From Hortaea werneckii (Eukaryota; Ascomycota; Dothideomycetes; Mycosphaerellales; Teratosphaeriaceae): a DNA stretch of 64,000 nt. Location: contig JBAOKB010000147.1 of NCBI GenBank assembly GCA_037044905.1, positions 806,001 through 870,000 of the forward strand. Reading direction: 5' to 3'. The stretch's first letter is position 1; every line of letters starts with the position of its first letter. Under the pieces are notes generated by a model that saw only the letters and a program-made list of their open reading frames with translations, did no database searches and was not told where the DNA came from. The translations under genes were made by a program, and so were the position numbers. This document shows, piece after piece, positions 1 to 11,583 of this stretch.

Positions 1-992
1 TAGCCATTTGACCGTATGACTTCGGGTCGGAAGAAGGCACAATTCGCGGGAGATGCAGCTTGTTCCTGTCGAGACCAAAGAAGTTCAGGAGCTTGTCGTC
101 CCACTGCAGCGTATGTAAGTTCACGAACATGGTTCTGCTGGCGTTGGTGCTGTCTGTGACGAAGTAATCCCTGTTCTTGCCGTTCATGTTGTAAAGCAAC
201 CATGTGTCCACAGTGCCGAAAGCCAGTCTTCCAGCTTCGTAGGTCTCTTTGATTTTGGGCACATGTTCGAGCATCCACACAAGCTTGACGCAGGATGGGT
301 ATGTGGAGAGCGGTAGACCGGTCTCCTTCGCCAAATCCAGACCCATCTCTTCCTCCTTGTGCTTCAAATCACGTACAAGACCCTTTGTTCTGGTGTCTGG
401 CCACGCGATTGCATTGTGGAGCGGCTCGCCAGTCTCCCAATCCCACACCAAGGCCGTTTCACGTTGGTTGGTAAGGCCAATGGCTCTAATGTCCTTGATA
501 TCGTGTCCAAGCTCTTGGAATGTTGCCGTTGCTTTCTTCACGCAAGTTTCCATGCTGGCAACTAGCTCATTCGGGTCATGCTCGTGCCAACCAGACTCAG
601 GGTAGTGTTGTCTGAACTCATGCTGGTGGGCTGCGACCGGTTGTCCCACACCGTCGAAGATGATGAACCTTGTACTTGTCGTTCCCTGGTCAATGCTACC
701 AATGAAGAAGCCAGAGAGCACGTTCTCCTTGCTGGTGGTGAATCGTGGCATGCCAGGCCTTGCGGCGGGCTTCGTCCCTGGTGGTGTGTTGCCATCAGGA
801 CCAGGGGCTGTGATGTTGGGCTGTTGGTGCTTAGGGTCTTTCTCGACCTCGACTGTGCCAGCGCCAGCTTCTTTCAGGACGCTTTCCGCTGTCCTGTGCA
901 GCCGGCCTCGTCGGCAGCGGATTATCCTGTGGTGGCATGGTCTGGCTGGTGTCCTCGGCGGACCCAATGAAGGTATTGCTTGGTTCTGCCAT
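1..992 (-). CDS. GUT1: Glycerol kinase, 5' part (runs off the left edge)
   Basis: Glycerol kinase (FGGY carbohydrate kinase family) phosphorylates glycerol to glycerol-3-phosphate with ATP, the entry step of cytosolic glycerol use. Reading leftward from about 751, the frame is open to the window edge. It carries the family's N-terminal phosphate loop (IGSIDQGTTSTRF), then GLTNQRETALVWD and NAIAWPDTRT, and later FGTVDTWLLY with TNASRTMF, in the usual order. The C-terminal ATPase half lies outside the window. The first likely ATG is at 992 and opens a short polar leader (MAEPSNTFIGSAED). That leader meets a stop unless one base is gained or lost near 881-895, after which a second leader stretch (ESVLKEAGAGTVEVEKD) joins the kinase. 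The alternative is an internal start at 751. The family call is secure; the start is not. Confidence 0.9.
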
Positions 993-3094
993 TGCGAGTA
1001 GAAATTCTTCCGGGACTACACTCGTTGCCTACAAGACGAATACACGCACCGTCGCCAGAAGCGGGCTTGATAAGATGGTCCCTGAGATCCTAATCTGGAA
1101 GAAATACCGTCCTACGCAGGCACCGGGAAGAGAGAAATTCGTAACTTGGGTGACGCGAAATAGGAACAGAGCCACTGACCTTCTCGTCAGCCTATCACGG
1201 ATCCCCTTTACACTTTCGTGGTCCACTTCGCCAGAGCTTTCGCATGATATGCGCGTGACGTTTGGGCCCTGCTTAATTTTCGGGCGAAGAGCAACAATTC
1301 TCCACAGACTCCCCCACCGACCACCGTACCCGCTCTTTTAAGCTTCGCACAGAGCCCAGCATGTGTGGAGTTGTTCGGAGACGCCATGCATTGGTCTCGG
1401 CTTCATCTCAGAGCGCTCCAATATTGATCACGCCGGGCTGACAGGGTTACAGGCTGTCCGATGGCGGCGGTGGGTGACAGTGGACAGAAAGAGCAGTCTT
1501 CAGCAATACAGACGGGTGGCGAGTCCGACAGCATTTCTTCTCGTCGCCGCTGCGGGAGGAGCCGCGCAACACTTGGCGCGTCGTAGCCACCCCCAACCCT
1601 TCTAGCATTTCCGCGTCTCTTGCTCCGCGAGGACCGTCAGGCTTCCCTCCACTCGGCTACACACCCGACAATACCGATGGTTCGATAGCCGTAAGGTAAG
1701 ATTGCTGATAGGCAGGAAAGCATACTCCCGGTGCCCGATTCCGAGATGCAGGCTCAACACATCGAGCGTCCTTGAGCCTCCTCTGCCCTCACTGACCTGG
1801 TAGCCTTCAAATGTGACTAATATTGAATTCTTTCAATTCTTCCGCGTGTAAGACATATCGTCGGCAGCCTCCAAGGTGTCTTCAGAAGCTTTACCTTCTC
1901 GCCGATCGTGATCATCACTCGCAGGTTTGTTCATGATGATGCATCAATGACAACCACCTGGGCAGTGACTCTACAAAAGAAAATCTTTTGAGGCACATCG
2001 AGTGATGTGCTGGCAAGACATCGGCAATCAAGCTCTTTCGCGCCTGATCGTTGCCCTGAAGGTGTCATCAGGTGAGGTTGGAATAGACTATGCTTTTTGG
2101 CACACATTATACGCTTGGGAGGTGCGTTGGTTGGGCTGCCACTGCCGCATGAGATCACTATTACGGACATTTCCCCATGGCACTACCATTTAGTATCCGC
2201 AAAATTTGAGTGACATGACTTGCTCACATTTTTCAGACCATCACTATCGATCACCATCGATGGCCAGGTTTGGAAGAATGCCCAGTAGTGGGGAGAGCCA
2301 TGAGCATTGCTTGGAACTATTCGAAGTTCAAATCAACGCGTCCTGCATCCGGCCTGTTCGTTGGCACTACAGTATTGCTTTTGTCTCTCGTGCGCTTTCT
2401 TGCTCGTCCACATCAAGGACTGCCACACTCTACACTGTAGCATTCTTCCACCTACCGAACTAATTTCGTGGGTACAGACATCCAGGCAAAGCAAGATGGT
2501 TATTGCTTGACTTCAGTCACTGATTTCAGTCACTGTGATCAATGTAGCTGCGAGACAAAATCAGTTGGCTATAGGGAACGCACGAACGTGTTGTGCAGGC
2601 GAGTAGGCACTAGAAACATTTCTCACTTGTCTCCATACGCGGAATATGCAATGGCTGTAAGCATGTTTTGATTACTCGACGTTCTACTGACGAGCAAAAA
2701 GTGCAGCTGTAGTCCTTTAAAGCAATTGTAGGCGCGAAAATGGTGATAAAGAGTACATTTGCTCGCCTTGTAAAGCCCATGGTGAGATGAACCCTCGACC
2801 CGGTCACCCAGAACTTTACACATCTCGCGCTACCTCGCGCTGCTTCTGCACTCTCTAAGCGCTCGCTCTGCACCCACTGGTCGAGGACCGGTCTGATGGT
2901 GCAATCAGCCCGTCCCAGGAGATTGAAGAGCCTTGTTCATGGCCGCGAACTTGCATGCCTTGTGAATGGCTTTCTGCGAGCCAAAGACCAACCCGCTGAA
3001 TGCTTCATCCCGATTGTCTCCTCCGCGGCGCGGTGCTTACGGGAACCCATGCCCGTATGGATCTTCATTTGACGTATGTCTTCTGGTCTCTGCC
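993..3094. other. Intergenic region, no gene recognised
   Basis: About 2.1 kb between the glycerol kinase start and the 3' end of MRPL27. It holds the kinase promoter. Short open frames occur on both strands, but none has recognisable protein features, introns or a convincing start. A short imperfect direct repeat (TTCAGTCACTG twice, 13 nt apart) lies at 2512-2535. No tRNA or transposon remnant was seen. Confidence 0.5.
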
Positions 3095-3508
3095 TCAAAT
3101 GTTGCCGCCCTCTTCCTTCCACTTCCGCAAGTACTCCTTTCCGTCCATCGGGCTCTTCGTCTCAGTGTGAGCAAAGCTGTCCTTTCTCGCCTCGACTCGA
3201 CGTGCCACGAAGGGTGTCAGCTGCAGGATTACATTAGCATCAAACTCTTCTGGTCTTCCATTCTCCCTCCCATTGCGATTTCGTCGATCCACCACCCATT
3301 ATTAACACAAGCCTACACATACCTGGAAGTCAGATAGATCAGGGCAGACATAAGTCCGCACTTTCTTCCAATCAATGCGGTATCCACCGTATTTGGTATG
3401 GGAACCCATGGCTCCTGTGCGGTTGCCCTTGTAGTAGTTGTGTGGGCCCTGCTTGGTGGTGAGGGCTAAGCGCTTGATCGCGCGCTGCAGAATTGGTGTT
3501 GGCTGCAT
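3095..3508 (-). CDS. MRPL27: Mitochondrial large-subunit ribosomal protein mL41 (MRPL27)
   Basis: Component of the mitochondrial ribosome large subunit. Two exons: 3508-3323 encodes 62 residues and 3220-3095 encodes 41, giving a 103-residue protein. The intron (3322-3221, 102 nt) is phase 0, with a GTATGT donor and a CTGCAG acceptor. Exon 1 shows the family signature: a basic start (MQPTPILQRAIKRLALTTKQ), then NYYKGNRTG, MGSHTKYGGYRID and KVRTYVCPDL. Exon 2 begins LTPFVARRVE, as expected straight after the PDL segment. The basic N-terminus fits mitochondrial import. The ATG at 3508 is the first in frame and gives the usual family start. No frame break is needed. The gene lies tail-away from UTP14, with about 270 bp between their starts, so the two may share a bidirectional promoter. 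Confidence 0.9.
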
Positions 3509-3776
3509 TTTGGCGGAGTAAGTATGCTATTTCAGTGCAGGCGAGACAGGTCAAGGCATGCAGTGAGATGGAGCAGTGGACATTCGCAATGCAGCTATGC
3601 GGAGGCCAGCACGGAAGTGAAGCCCGCATTGGGCAAGGCGGCTCAAGTCCCAGTGGTTTCTTTATCGATAGGCGTAGCCAAGAATTCGTCTCGAGACCTT
3701 GAACTTTTCACATGCAAAGGCCTCGTTCTTCCAATTGACTTCTCACTTCTACTGCGGTGTTGCACATTCGGTCAAC

Positions 3777-6753
3777 ATGCCTCCACGTATCTCACGCTCG
3801 AGCCTTAAATCCGCTGCAGCTCCTAAGAACGTAAAGAACAAATCTCGCAAGCGCAACCTTGACGCCTACGCCACCGCCTCACACCAAGTCTCCAACAACT
3901 CCAAACGACGTAGAGGCCGCGAAAGCGCACCTCATCGTCTTGGCGAGAGCCTTGATGGGTATCCACGTCAAAAACGTCGCAGGACCGAAGATCACGACGA
4001 GGAAGACGACGATGCATCTGAGGACGACTCTGCGCCGCGGCGGAAAATGCCCAGCTCGAAGGGAAGGGGCTTAGAGGAGGACGGTGAAGTAGAGTGGGGC
4101 AGTGATAGCGAAGGCAACGAATGGCGAATGGGTGACGTAGGGTCAGACGAGGACGACAGTGACTTGGACTCAGAGGAAGCCTTCGGTGACAGTGACGAGG
4201 AGCGGTTTGAAGGATTCACTTTCCGTGGGAGCCAAAGTAACAAGAAAAAGCCTCCACAGCGGAAGCGCAAAGTGGAGGACGAGGACGAAGACATGGGAGA
4301 GGGCGTGGATTTGAACGAGGATGGCGGTGGAGGCAGTGAGGAAGAGGAGGAGGACGATTTTGGAGATGAAGGCGTGGACCTTGCGACGATGCTTGATGAT
4401 GAGGATGAAGAAAACCTCGGCGGGAAAGACAAAACCGGAGAAGACGAAGAAAGTGCTAGCGACGAAGACGAGGAAGACGAGTCTGGATCAGAGGCTTCCG
4501 ATGAGGACGACGAGGATGAAGGCGAAGATGGTGATAATGAAGAGCGCATGGCTCGTCTCCGAGATCGTATCGAAGCTCTGGATGGGAGACAGTCCACTTC
4601 GACTGCTTCAGCTCCTTCTGCGGATGGAGGAGCGCTCTCGGTTGACGATCTGCTCGCCGACCTCGACCCATTTGCCCAAAAGCAATATGCTGCAGCACTC
4701 AAGACAAAGAAGAAGTCACAAGCGCCCAAGACGCTTTCCGCTCCGCTTCCGAAACGTCAACAAGATAAAATCAATCGTGAGGTCGCCTCTCAGAAGGCCA
4801 AGGAGCAACTGGACCGCTGGCGTGACACGGTTATTAATAACCGCCGTGCTGAGTTCCTCTCTTTCCCTCTGCAGGATCCTAATGCTACTAAGCCTCAAGG
4901 TAAAGAGAAATTCGACACCCAAGGAGCGCCGCAAAACGATCTCGAAGCCAACATCCAGCGGATCATGGAGAGAGTGGAATGGCATCCAAACCCGGTCAGC
5001 AGGGCGCAGAGGAAGATGAAGGCCTTGGAGAAGGTGAAGAGGGCATTATGAAGGCAGAGGAGCTAGGCACGAACAAACTCCCCGTGGAGGAGGTCATGCG
5101 ACGACGGCAAGAACTGCGTCGAGCGAGGGAGTTGCTATTCAGGGAGGAGATCAAAGCGAAGAGGATCAATAAGATCAAATCGAAAGCTTACCGACGTGTG
5201 CATCGGAAAGAAAGGGAGAGGAACGCTGAGAAGGAACGTGCGCTTCTGGATCCTGAAGGACTGGGCTTAGCGCAAGATGATGACGAACGTGAGAAGATGG
5301 ATCGAAGGAGGGCAGAAGAGAGAATGAGTACGAAGCATAGGGACTCGAAGTGGGCTAAGCAGCTCAAAGCGACGAACCGCACAGTGTGGGATGAGGGTGC
5401 AAGGGATTCTGTTCATGACCAGGCAAGGAGACAGGAAGAGCTGCGTAGAAGGATTGCTGGGCAGAATGTCGACAGTGATGAGGGAGTGATGTGCCTTCTG
5501 ATGATGACGACGAAGACGATGGCTCTGCCGCAGGGGATGACGTCCAGACACTTCGCCAGCTCAAGAAGCTCAACGAGGATGGACAGGCAGCCGGAAAGCA
5601 GAAAGGCGTTGGGAGTATGAAATTCATGCGGGATGCTGAAGCGAGGCAGCGCGCGCAGAACGACGACGACGTTGACCGGCTGCGGAAGGAGCTGGCTCTC
5701 GAGGATGGTGATGGTGCAAGTGAGAGTGAGAAGGGCGAGGAAGAGGGTTTAGGAAGGGCGATTTTTGGACCGAAAGCAAAGGAAGGAAAAGCGCCTCAGC
5801 CGAAGGCCAAGAAACCGGAGCTTGAAGAGGGAAATCTGTCGGGCGATGAGGACGAGGCAATGGCCCACAGTGAAGAAGCCCTGCGACTGAGGTCGGAAAG
5901 AAGCAGATACAGCAGCCCAAAGGCAATGTCAAGAAGTCTAAAGACTCTGCCAGCGGACCGCTGGCCAAGGCTGCTGCGATACCGGACCGTCGAGATAAGC
6001 GCGCACCGGCACAGTCTCCAGGAGAAGCCGGCGACAACTTCTTCGTGGCTTGATGATGACGAAGGTCCGAAGAAGTCAAGGAAGGACAGGCGAAGGGAAA
6101 GGGAGGCAGCAGGGAACAGGCGTAATCATCACGAATGACGATAAGCCCGCTGCAGCACCTCAAAAGGCAAAAGCGCAAGGCACCAAAAAGGCTCTAAACC
6201 GACTGCGAATGGGCAGGCCAGCGAGGACGACAATGATGGCTCAGACGTCGAGAACCCTCTTCTCACTAAAGAGCAACAAAAGTCGGACTTCCATCGACGC
6301 GCCTTCGCTGGCGATGACGTGCAAGCCGCTTTCAACGCTGAAAAAGAAGAAGATGTTGCGAGCGAAGACGAGAAGGAAATCTCCACTCACCTTCCCGGAT
6401 GGGGTTCCTGGACAGGCACAGGTCTTAGTCGATCCATCCAGAAAGCCAACAAGAAGCAGCAGCACAACCCGCTTTTCAAGCATAAACTCCCGGGTGGCGT
6501 GCGTCCTGAGCAGCGAAAAGACGCCCGTTTACCGAATGTGATCATTTCGGAGAAGAAGGACCGGAAGGGCGGCAAGTACCAGGCTCCCATGCTGCCGCAC
6601 GGCTTCGAGCAGAAGGAGCAGTATGAGAGGAGCTTGCGTGTACCTGTCGGTCCGGAGTGGACGACGAAGGAGACGTTCCAGCGGGCTACGCGGCCGAGGG
6701 TGGTGGTCAAGCCGGGTGCGGTTATCCAGCCTATGGAGAAGCCTATGGTGTAG
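3777..6753 (+). CDS. UTP14: U3 snoRNP / SSU-processome protein Utp14, frame broken several times
   Basis: Utp14 is a nucleolar factor of the 90S/SSU processome needed for 18S rRNA maturation; in yeast it activates the helicase Dhr1. The start (MPPRISRSSLKSAAAPKN) leads into basic and then very acidic stretches (about 3990-4540). Conserved blocks follow: RVEWHPNPVSRAQRKMKALE (about 4970-5030), REEIKAKRINKIKSKAYRR (about 5140-5190), NRTVWDEGAR (about 5375) and the C-terminal HGFEQKEQYERSLRVPVGPE through RATRPRVVVKPG (6600-6720). These blocks sit in three frames. I infer breaks near 5030, 5490, 5880, 6045, 6118 and 6190. Several fit loss of one base from a run, for example a missing C at 5879-5882 and a missing A at 6185-6189. 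Corrected length is about 990 residues (yeast 899). With every conserved block present in order, I judge the gene real and the breaks consensus errors. Serine-rich frames on the opposite strand are shadows of the acidic codons. Confidence 0.88.
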
Positions 6754-7102
6754 GATTTGTTGTGTATGGTCAGGTCTAGGGAGGGTATTTCAGGCATTTT
6801 CTGTATACATCAACTTCCATCTTTGATACAATAGAAGAGCCGATAGAGAGTTTGACAATGACACAGCGAATTCTTTGGTCTAGATAATTATAGTCATTTG
6901 GAGATGCCATGGCGGTTTTTAACAGTCCTTACCTAGGTATTAATTCAGTGATTCAGGTTGACTCTGGGTGATAGGTAGTAAGAGGTAGAAGGGCTAGGCT
7001 TGGCGCGGTCACGCCTCCGAGGTCGGCAGCATCCGCGGCCCCGAACCTCACTTTTCGGGGCATTGACAGCACAACTTCCAACCCATCAGCACTTCTCACA
7101 CC

Positions 7103-8229
7103 ATGCCGCCCCCAATGACGCCTTTCGCTAGTGTTCGCGCACTAGCATTTCGATCACGACCAGTAGCGACCTTCAGACCGAGCGCTGCGTGTGTGAAGCG
7201 CACTTTTGCGGATGAGAAGGATGGCCGTTTGCCGCAGGCCCAGGCTGGCCAGGTCGGGCCCAACATGCAGCAGCAGGAGCACGTGAGCGAGGAGCAGGCT
7301 AAGATGAGCAAGATGATGGGTCAGGAGGGGCCGGACATCGAAGGGCAGGGAACTCCAGTGCAGGACATCCTGAAGGAGGATAAGGAGGCCAGGAAGAATG
7401 CGCCAGAAGTGATGAAGGCCAGCGTCAAGAATCCTCAGAGCGCACAGAACGCTCGCCCAGGCGAGCCTGCTGGTGGCAGAAGAGACTTCTCTACCCTCGC
7501 TAGAAGAAGGATGGCGGAGGCTTCCCAGCACATGGATTCTGCTCCATTCGACCCGGCGATGATTCCATCCGAAGATCAGCGAGCCACCTTCACCGGCTAC
7601 ACCGCGGAGGCGCAGCCTCCAACTCCTGCGCCCGAATCTCTGCAGGCCGAGAAGACGGGACACAAATTCCCTCTACCGAATCTCCCGCTCCCGCCAAACA
7701 GCAACCACAGGTACCGCTACGACCCTGTAGTGCAACAGGTCACGAACCTTCTCATGCGAGACGGCAAGAAAGCGACTGCTCAGCGCAACATGCACGTCAT
7801 TCTCTCAACCTTCGCACCGCCTCCCCACCGAGTTACAACCCAGCTCGCCCTCTTCTCCCCGGCGCGCCGCCAGCGTCTCATCTTCCGCTCCATCCTGTCC
7901 TCTACCTCACCCTCGCCATCGACTCCGTGGCCCCACTCCTCCGTATTCGCAGCCAGAGAGGCGCAGCAGGAGGTGGTGTAGCCCTGCAAATCCCTGTCCC
8001 GCTTGGCCTGCGTCAGCGCCGTAGGACGGCATTCATGTGGATTCTGGATGCTGCGTCAAAGCGTAAGAGCAGAGGCTCCGGCAACGACATGTTCGCTCTG
8101 CGCGTAGCGGAGGAGTTGATTGCTGTAGTGGAGGGCAGATCTGGGGTCTGGGAGAAGAGAAGTGCGGTGCATCGGCTGGGAACGACTGCTCGGTCGAACT
8201 TGAGCTACAGCACGAGGGGAAGGCGATAG
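7103..8229 (+). CDS. RSM7: Mitochondrial small-subunit ribosomal protein uS7m (Rsm7), one frame break
   Basis: Mitochondrial uS7 binds the 3' major domain of the small-subunit rRNA and nucleates head assembly. The first ATG of the frame is at 7103, and the basic Arg/Ser-rich leader (FASVRALAFRSRPVATFRPS) looks like a mitochondrial presequence. A Gln/Pro-rich linker leads to the uS7 core, beginning YDPVVQQVTNLLMRDGKK near 7715. The second half is in another frame: GVALQIPVPLGLRQRRRTAF (about 7975), WILDAASKRK and the C-terminal HRLGTTARSNLSYS, ending at 8229. One missing base near 7801-7808 (a CC read as C would do) joins the halves. Corrected length is about 375 residues, longer than yeast Rsm7 because of the N-terminal extension. 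The intact uS7 signature on both sides argues against a decayed gene. Confidence 0.88.
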
Positions 8230-8877
8230 AAGGTTCCATGTATCTGAAATGGCTACAGTGTAGGTTTGAGTGGCGCAATGATTATTTGAGGCAGATTTCC
8301 ATGTTCTGTTAGCAATAGCAATTTTCTTATAAGAGATGAGTCTGATAAAGTTGTACCGCTTGGATAGGCAAGCGAGTATTGTTGTTTGGAAACAAATGTC
8401 ATGGTCTTGGTAGGCATTAATGCAAATCATGTTGTCGGTATTCCACTCCACGGACCGCAAAGCATAAGACTTATGATGTACATGTCACTCAAAGTTGCAG
8501 CAGATGCATGCACAAATGGTTTGAATATACCTAGGTGCATCAATGATTGTTCCCAGATGAGGACAAAGACTACGGCATGTAAAACACGTGAAAGCAGGCG
8601 GATACCTTATACCAGTTTCGCATTACGGAACGAATTCCGCATTGATGCAGGAGCTTCGTCACTGGCCAAGGTCGCGGCCGCGTTTCGTGGAGGCTGAAAC
8701 GAAGCCGCTATATCAGGTACGCAACATCTGTGGCTGTGACATTGCGTCTCGATACGGAGGTACAGCCACTCCAATCGCATTCATTCATCTGAACAGCTTC
8801 GTCTGTTGTCCGAACGCCATACCAAGAACCCCCAACTCATGTCCTAAACGAATCACGAGCGCGCGACTGTAACGACA
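8230..8877 (+). other. Intergenic region
   Basis: About 650 bp holding the RSM7 3' region and the promoter of the cis-prenyltransferase gene. No gene, RNA or repeat was recognised. Confidence 0.5.
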
Positions 8878-10041
8878 ATGGCAACCGTCCACAACGCCTC
8901 ACTACGCCGCTGGCTACTCTCTCTTCCACCAGTCGAATATGCCCTGCAACAAGTCCGTGAGCTCTTCATCGGCGCGCTGCGATGTGGTCCCGTCCCTAGA
9001 CATGTCGCCTTCGTAATGGACGGCAACCGACGTTATGCTCGCGAGCACAAACTGGAGACGGTAGAAGGGCATCACCTGGGCTTTGAAGCTCTGGCAAAGA
9101 TCTTAGAGGTCTGTTACAAGAGCGGCGTGGAGGTCGTCACCATCTATGCCTTTTCCATCGAGAACTTCAAGCGCAGCAAGTACGAAGTGGACGGGCTCAT
9201 GGATCTGGCGAAGACAAAGCTCACTCAGATGAGCCAGCATGGAGATCTTCTGGACCGTTACGGTGCGAGCGTCAGAATATTGGGTGACTTGTCACTGGTG
9301 CGGGAAGATGTCATGGCGGAAGTCAATCGTTCTGTCGAGATGACGGCACACAATGACCAGAAGGTGCTCAATATCTGTTTTCCTTATACTAGTCGAGAGG
9401 AGATCACGCGAAGCATTAGAGACACGGTCAAGGAGTACAGCGTACCAGCCGATCGATCAGGCCGGAGCCGGCCTTTTAGCGAAAGTCGCATCCAGCGCAG
9501 TATCCGCACTTCGAGAAGATTATCCAACATCACTGAAGAAGACAGAGGAAGCAAAGAGGACTTGCAGTCTTTGAAAACGCTGAGCAAAGGTCAAGATGCC
9601 CAGCAGCAAGATGCCGAGTCAACAGAGATTTCCGAACAGGAACTTGACGCCGAGTCCACCGCTCAGCCGTCAAGCTCCCAAACATCCTATTCGCCCTCAC
9701 CGGAGTCCAAACCTTCGAACACATCTACTAAGTCCAGAGCCTCCAAATCTCGACCTCAACACCTTCCTGACCCGGAGACCTTGACCGCCGAGCATCTCAC
9801 TAAGAACACCTACACCTCCAACGCGCCTCCCTTAGACCTCCTAGTCAGGACGTCTGGCGTCTACCGACTCTCAGACTTCATGCTCTGGCAATGTCACGAA
9901 GAAACCGAGATGCGCTTCCTTGATTGCTTGTGGCCGGAGTTCGACCTGTGGAGCTTCCTGCCTGTCCTGGTCGAGTGGCAATGGCGACAGCGTCATGAGA
10001 GACATGAGGAAGGCACGAGCAAATTGGTCAAAGGAATCTAA
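8878..10041 (+). CDS. cis-Prenyltransferase (dehydrodolichyl diphosphate synthase, Rer2/Srt1 type)
   Basis: Adds isopentenyl units in cis to farnesyl diphosphate to make dehydrodolichyl diphosphate, the dolichol precursor for N-glycosylation; it acts at the ER or lipid droplets. The single-exon frame is intact, 387 residues. Undecaprenyl-diphosphate-synthase family motifs are in order: HVAFVMDGNRRYAREHK (about 42-58, with catalytic Asp48), HHLGFEAL (65-72), YAFSIENFKR (90-99), then LLVRTSGVYRLSDFMLWQ (321-338) and the aromatic WPEFDLWSF. The RTSG..RLSDF block and the catalytic-subunit features place it with Rer2/Srt1, not with the Nus1/NgBR partner. A polar Ser/Gln/Glu-rich insert of about 110 residues (188-300) separates the two halves, so it is longer than yeast Rer2 (286). 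The insert stays in frame and reads as a disordered loop. Whether this is the Rer2 or the Srt1 orthologue cannot be decided here. Confidence 0.92.
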   Translation: MATVHNASLRRWLLSLPPVEYALQQVRELFIGALRCGPVPRHVAFVMDGNRRYAREHKLETVEGHHLGFEALAKILEVCYKSGVEVVTIYAFSIENFKRSKYEVDGLMDLAKTKLTQMSQHGDLLDRYGASVRILGDLSLVREDVMAEVNRSVEMTAHNDQKVLNICFPYTSREEITRSIRDTVKEYSVPADRSGRSRPFSESRIQRSIRTSRRLSNITEEDRGSKEDLQSLKTLSKGQDAQQQDAESTEISEQELDAESTAQPSSSQTSYSPSPESKPSNTSTKSRASKSRPQHLPDPETLTAEHLTKNTYTSNAPPLDLLVRTSGVYRLSDFMLWQCHEETEMRFLDCLWPEFDLWSFLPVLVEWQWRQRHERHEEGTSKLVKGI

Positions 10042-11583
10042 GTTACCTCGGATGACATGGCTTTCCGACGTTTTAGGCACCGAGGCCGCAGCATATAGGG
10101 AATGTTGATGGGGAGCTACAAAGCACTCTAAAGGACGGCGTTGCATAATTTATTCCTTTGTCGATAGAGCATGGCGTTTGGTTTCTAGTGAGGTTGTGAC
10201 CTGGGGTAATGGCTGTAAGTACACTTGCCCTCCTGTGTTGTTCTTGTTCATCAAGATACCCTTCTACCTATGTACATAAGCCCAAATCAGTGGCACGTAA
10301 GCCTGGAAATGGAGGGCTGAAATCGATTTTTCCCTTGTCCCCATACACGAGCTAGAAAACTTGACCCTTGCACATGTAAATACCTGTCAGCGCGAAAGGC
10401 AGATCGTTAGGAAGAGGGGTGCATTCAACCCATGCTGGCTTTGCAAGCATGGCGTTGCAGGCATGCCCATCGGAGACCCCCCGACTGGAATCGCTTGGAA
10501 TAGGCCCCCCCCCCCCAGTACACGACATGAGAAAACCTCGTGGACTCATGTCTCACCAAGACACACCATGCTACAATAAGCACGCGCACTCCGGAACAAA
10601 ACATTCCGTGCGCGCAAACCCACTCACGGCTGCTATCGCATACGAAAAGCTTGCAATGCCAATGATGATTCCACGTGGGGTCCAAAATGCGCGAGAAAAT
10701 TAGCCTGATGGCATTTCCCAGATACTTGGGTGGTCTGGCCATGTGTGAGTTTTTCCGTAACATGGAACATCTACAAGGTCACGACATATGGGCCCATCTA
10801 TTCGTCTAAATTAAATACCGACGATAAGAGTAACAACAGGGTAGGACGAACTTTTCTTCGGGGCGTCTATTTTTATGGGCATCGAAAAAGAGCCAGCTCG
10901 CCTATGCCAGATAGACGGAACTCGACGGTAGTGACGTGGTACAGTACTATATGCAATCTCAAGGCGGAAGATCTTGCGGCGATATACGGAAGTCACCTGC
11001 ATGACTAGTGAACGCTTGCAGCAACTGCAGGTGATGATACCCGATGACAATCATCTATCGTCAGGTGTACGAATTCGATAGGTTTAATCGCCGATGTCGA
11101 GCGGCAATTGTAGCCATAGCTATTCAGGTCTGGTGTCGGACGGCCGGATAGCTTTCAGAAACTCGCAGGCTGCCCATTCAAGGAAGGTTTCGAGCACGTC
11201 CACGCAACGCCATGGAGCCGGATGGAATGGAGTGCTGTGAAGTGAATGCACCTCGATCTTCACTCGCTCAGCGCCTCTTCTCGATCTGCAGGTGCTGGCA
11301 GAGTGGAGTGCATGCGGCGAATGAGCAGCAGTAGTGCCTGAGGGAGGGCCGGACCGCTGACGGGGCGCTAACTCGACTGAGTTACACAACTATGACACGG
11401 CAGCAGTGAGGCGCAGGACCCCGCCTTTAAGAAGGGTCTCGAAGCAGTGCAACAGCTCCTCCTTCCTCGTACAAGGAAACAGACAACAGCTTGAGTGAAC
11501 AGAGGTCATCACGTTTTCAAGGTTGACATTAGCACCATACCCTCAAAACCACCACAACACCTCGAACAAACTAAACTCACATC
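10042..11583 (+). other. Long intergenic region with a C10 homopolymer
   Basis: About 1.5 kb between the cis-prenyltransferase stop and the HAD gene start. It contains a run of about ten C residues near 10507-10516. No gene, tRNA, repeat array or transposon remnant was recognised. The right end should hold the HAD gene promoter and 5' UTR. Confidence 0.5.

Noticed and set aside
3992..4729. 245-codon serine-rich open frame on the minus strand
   Set aside because: It is the antisense shadow of Utp14's Asp/Glu codons; serine runs arise from that composition.
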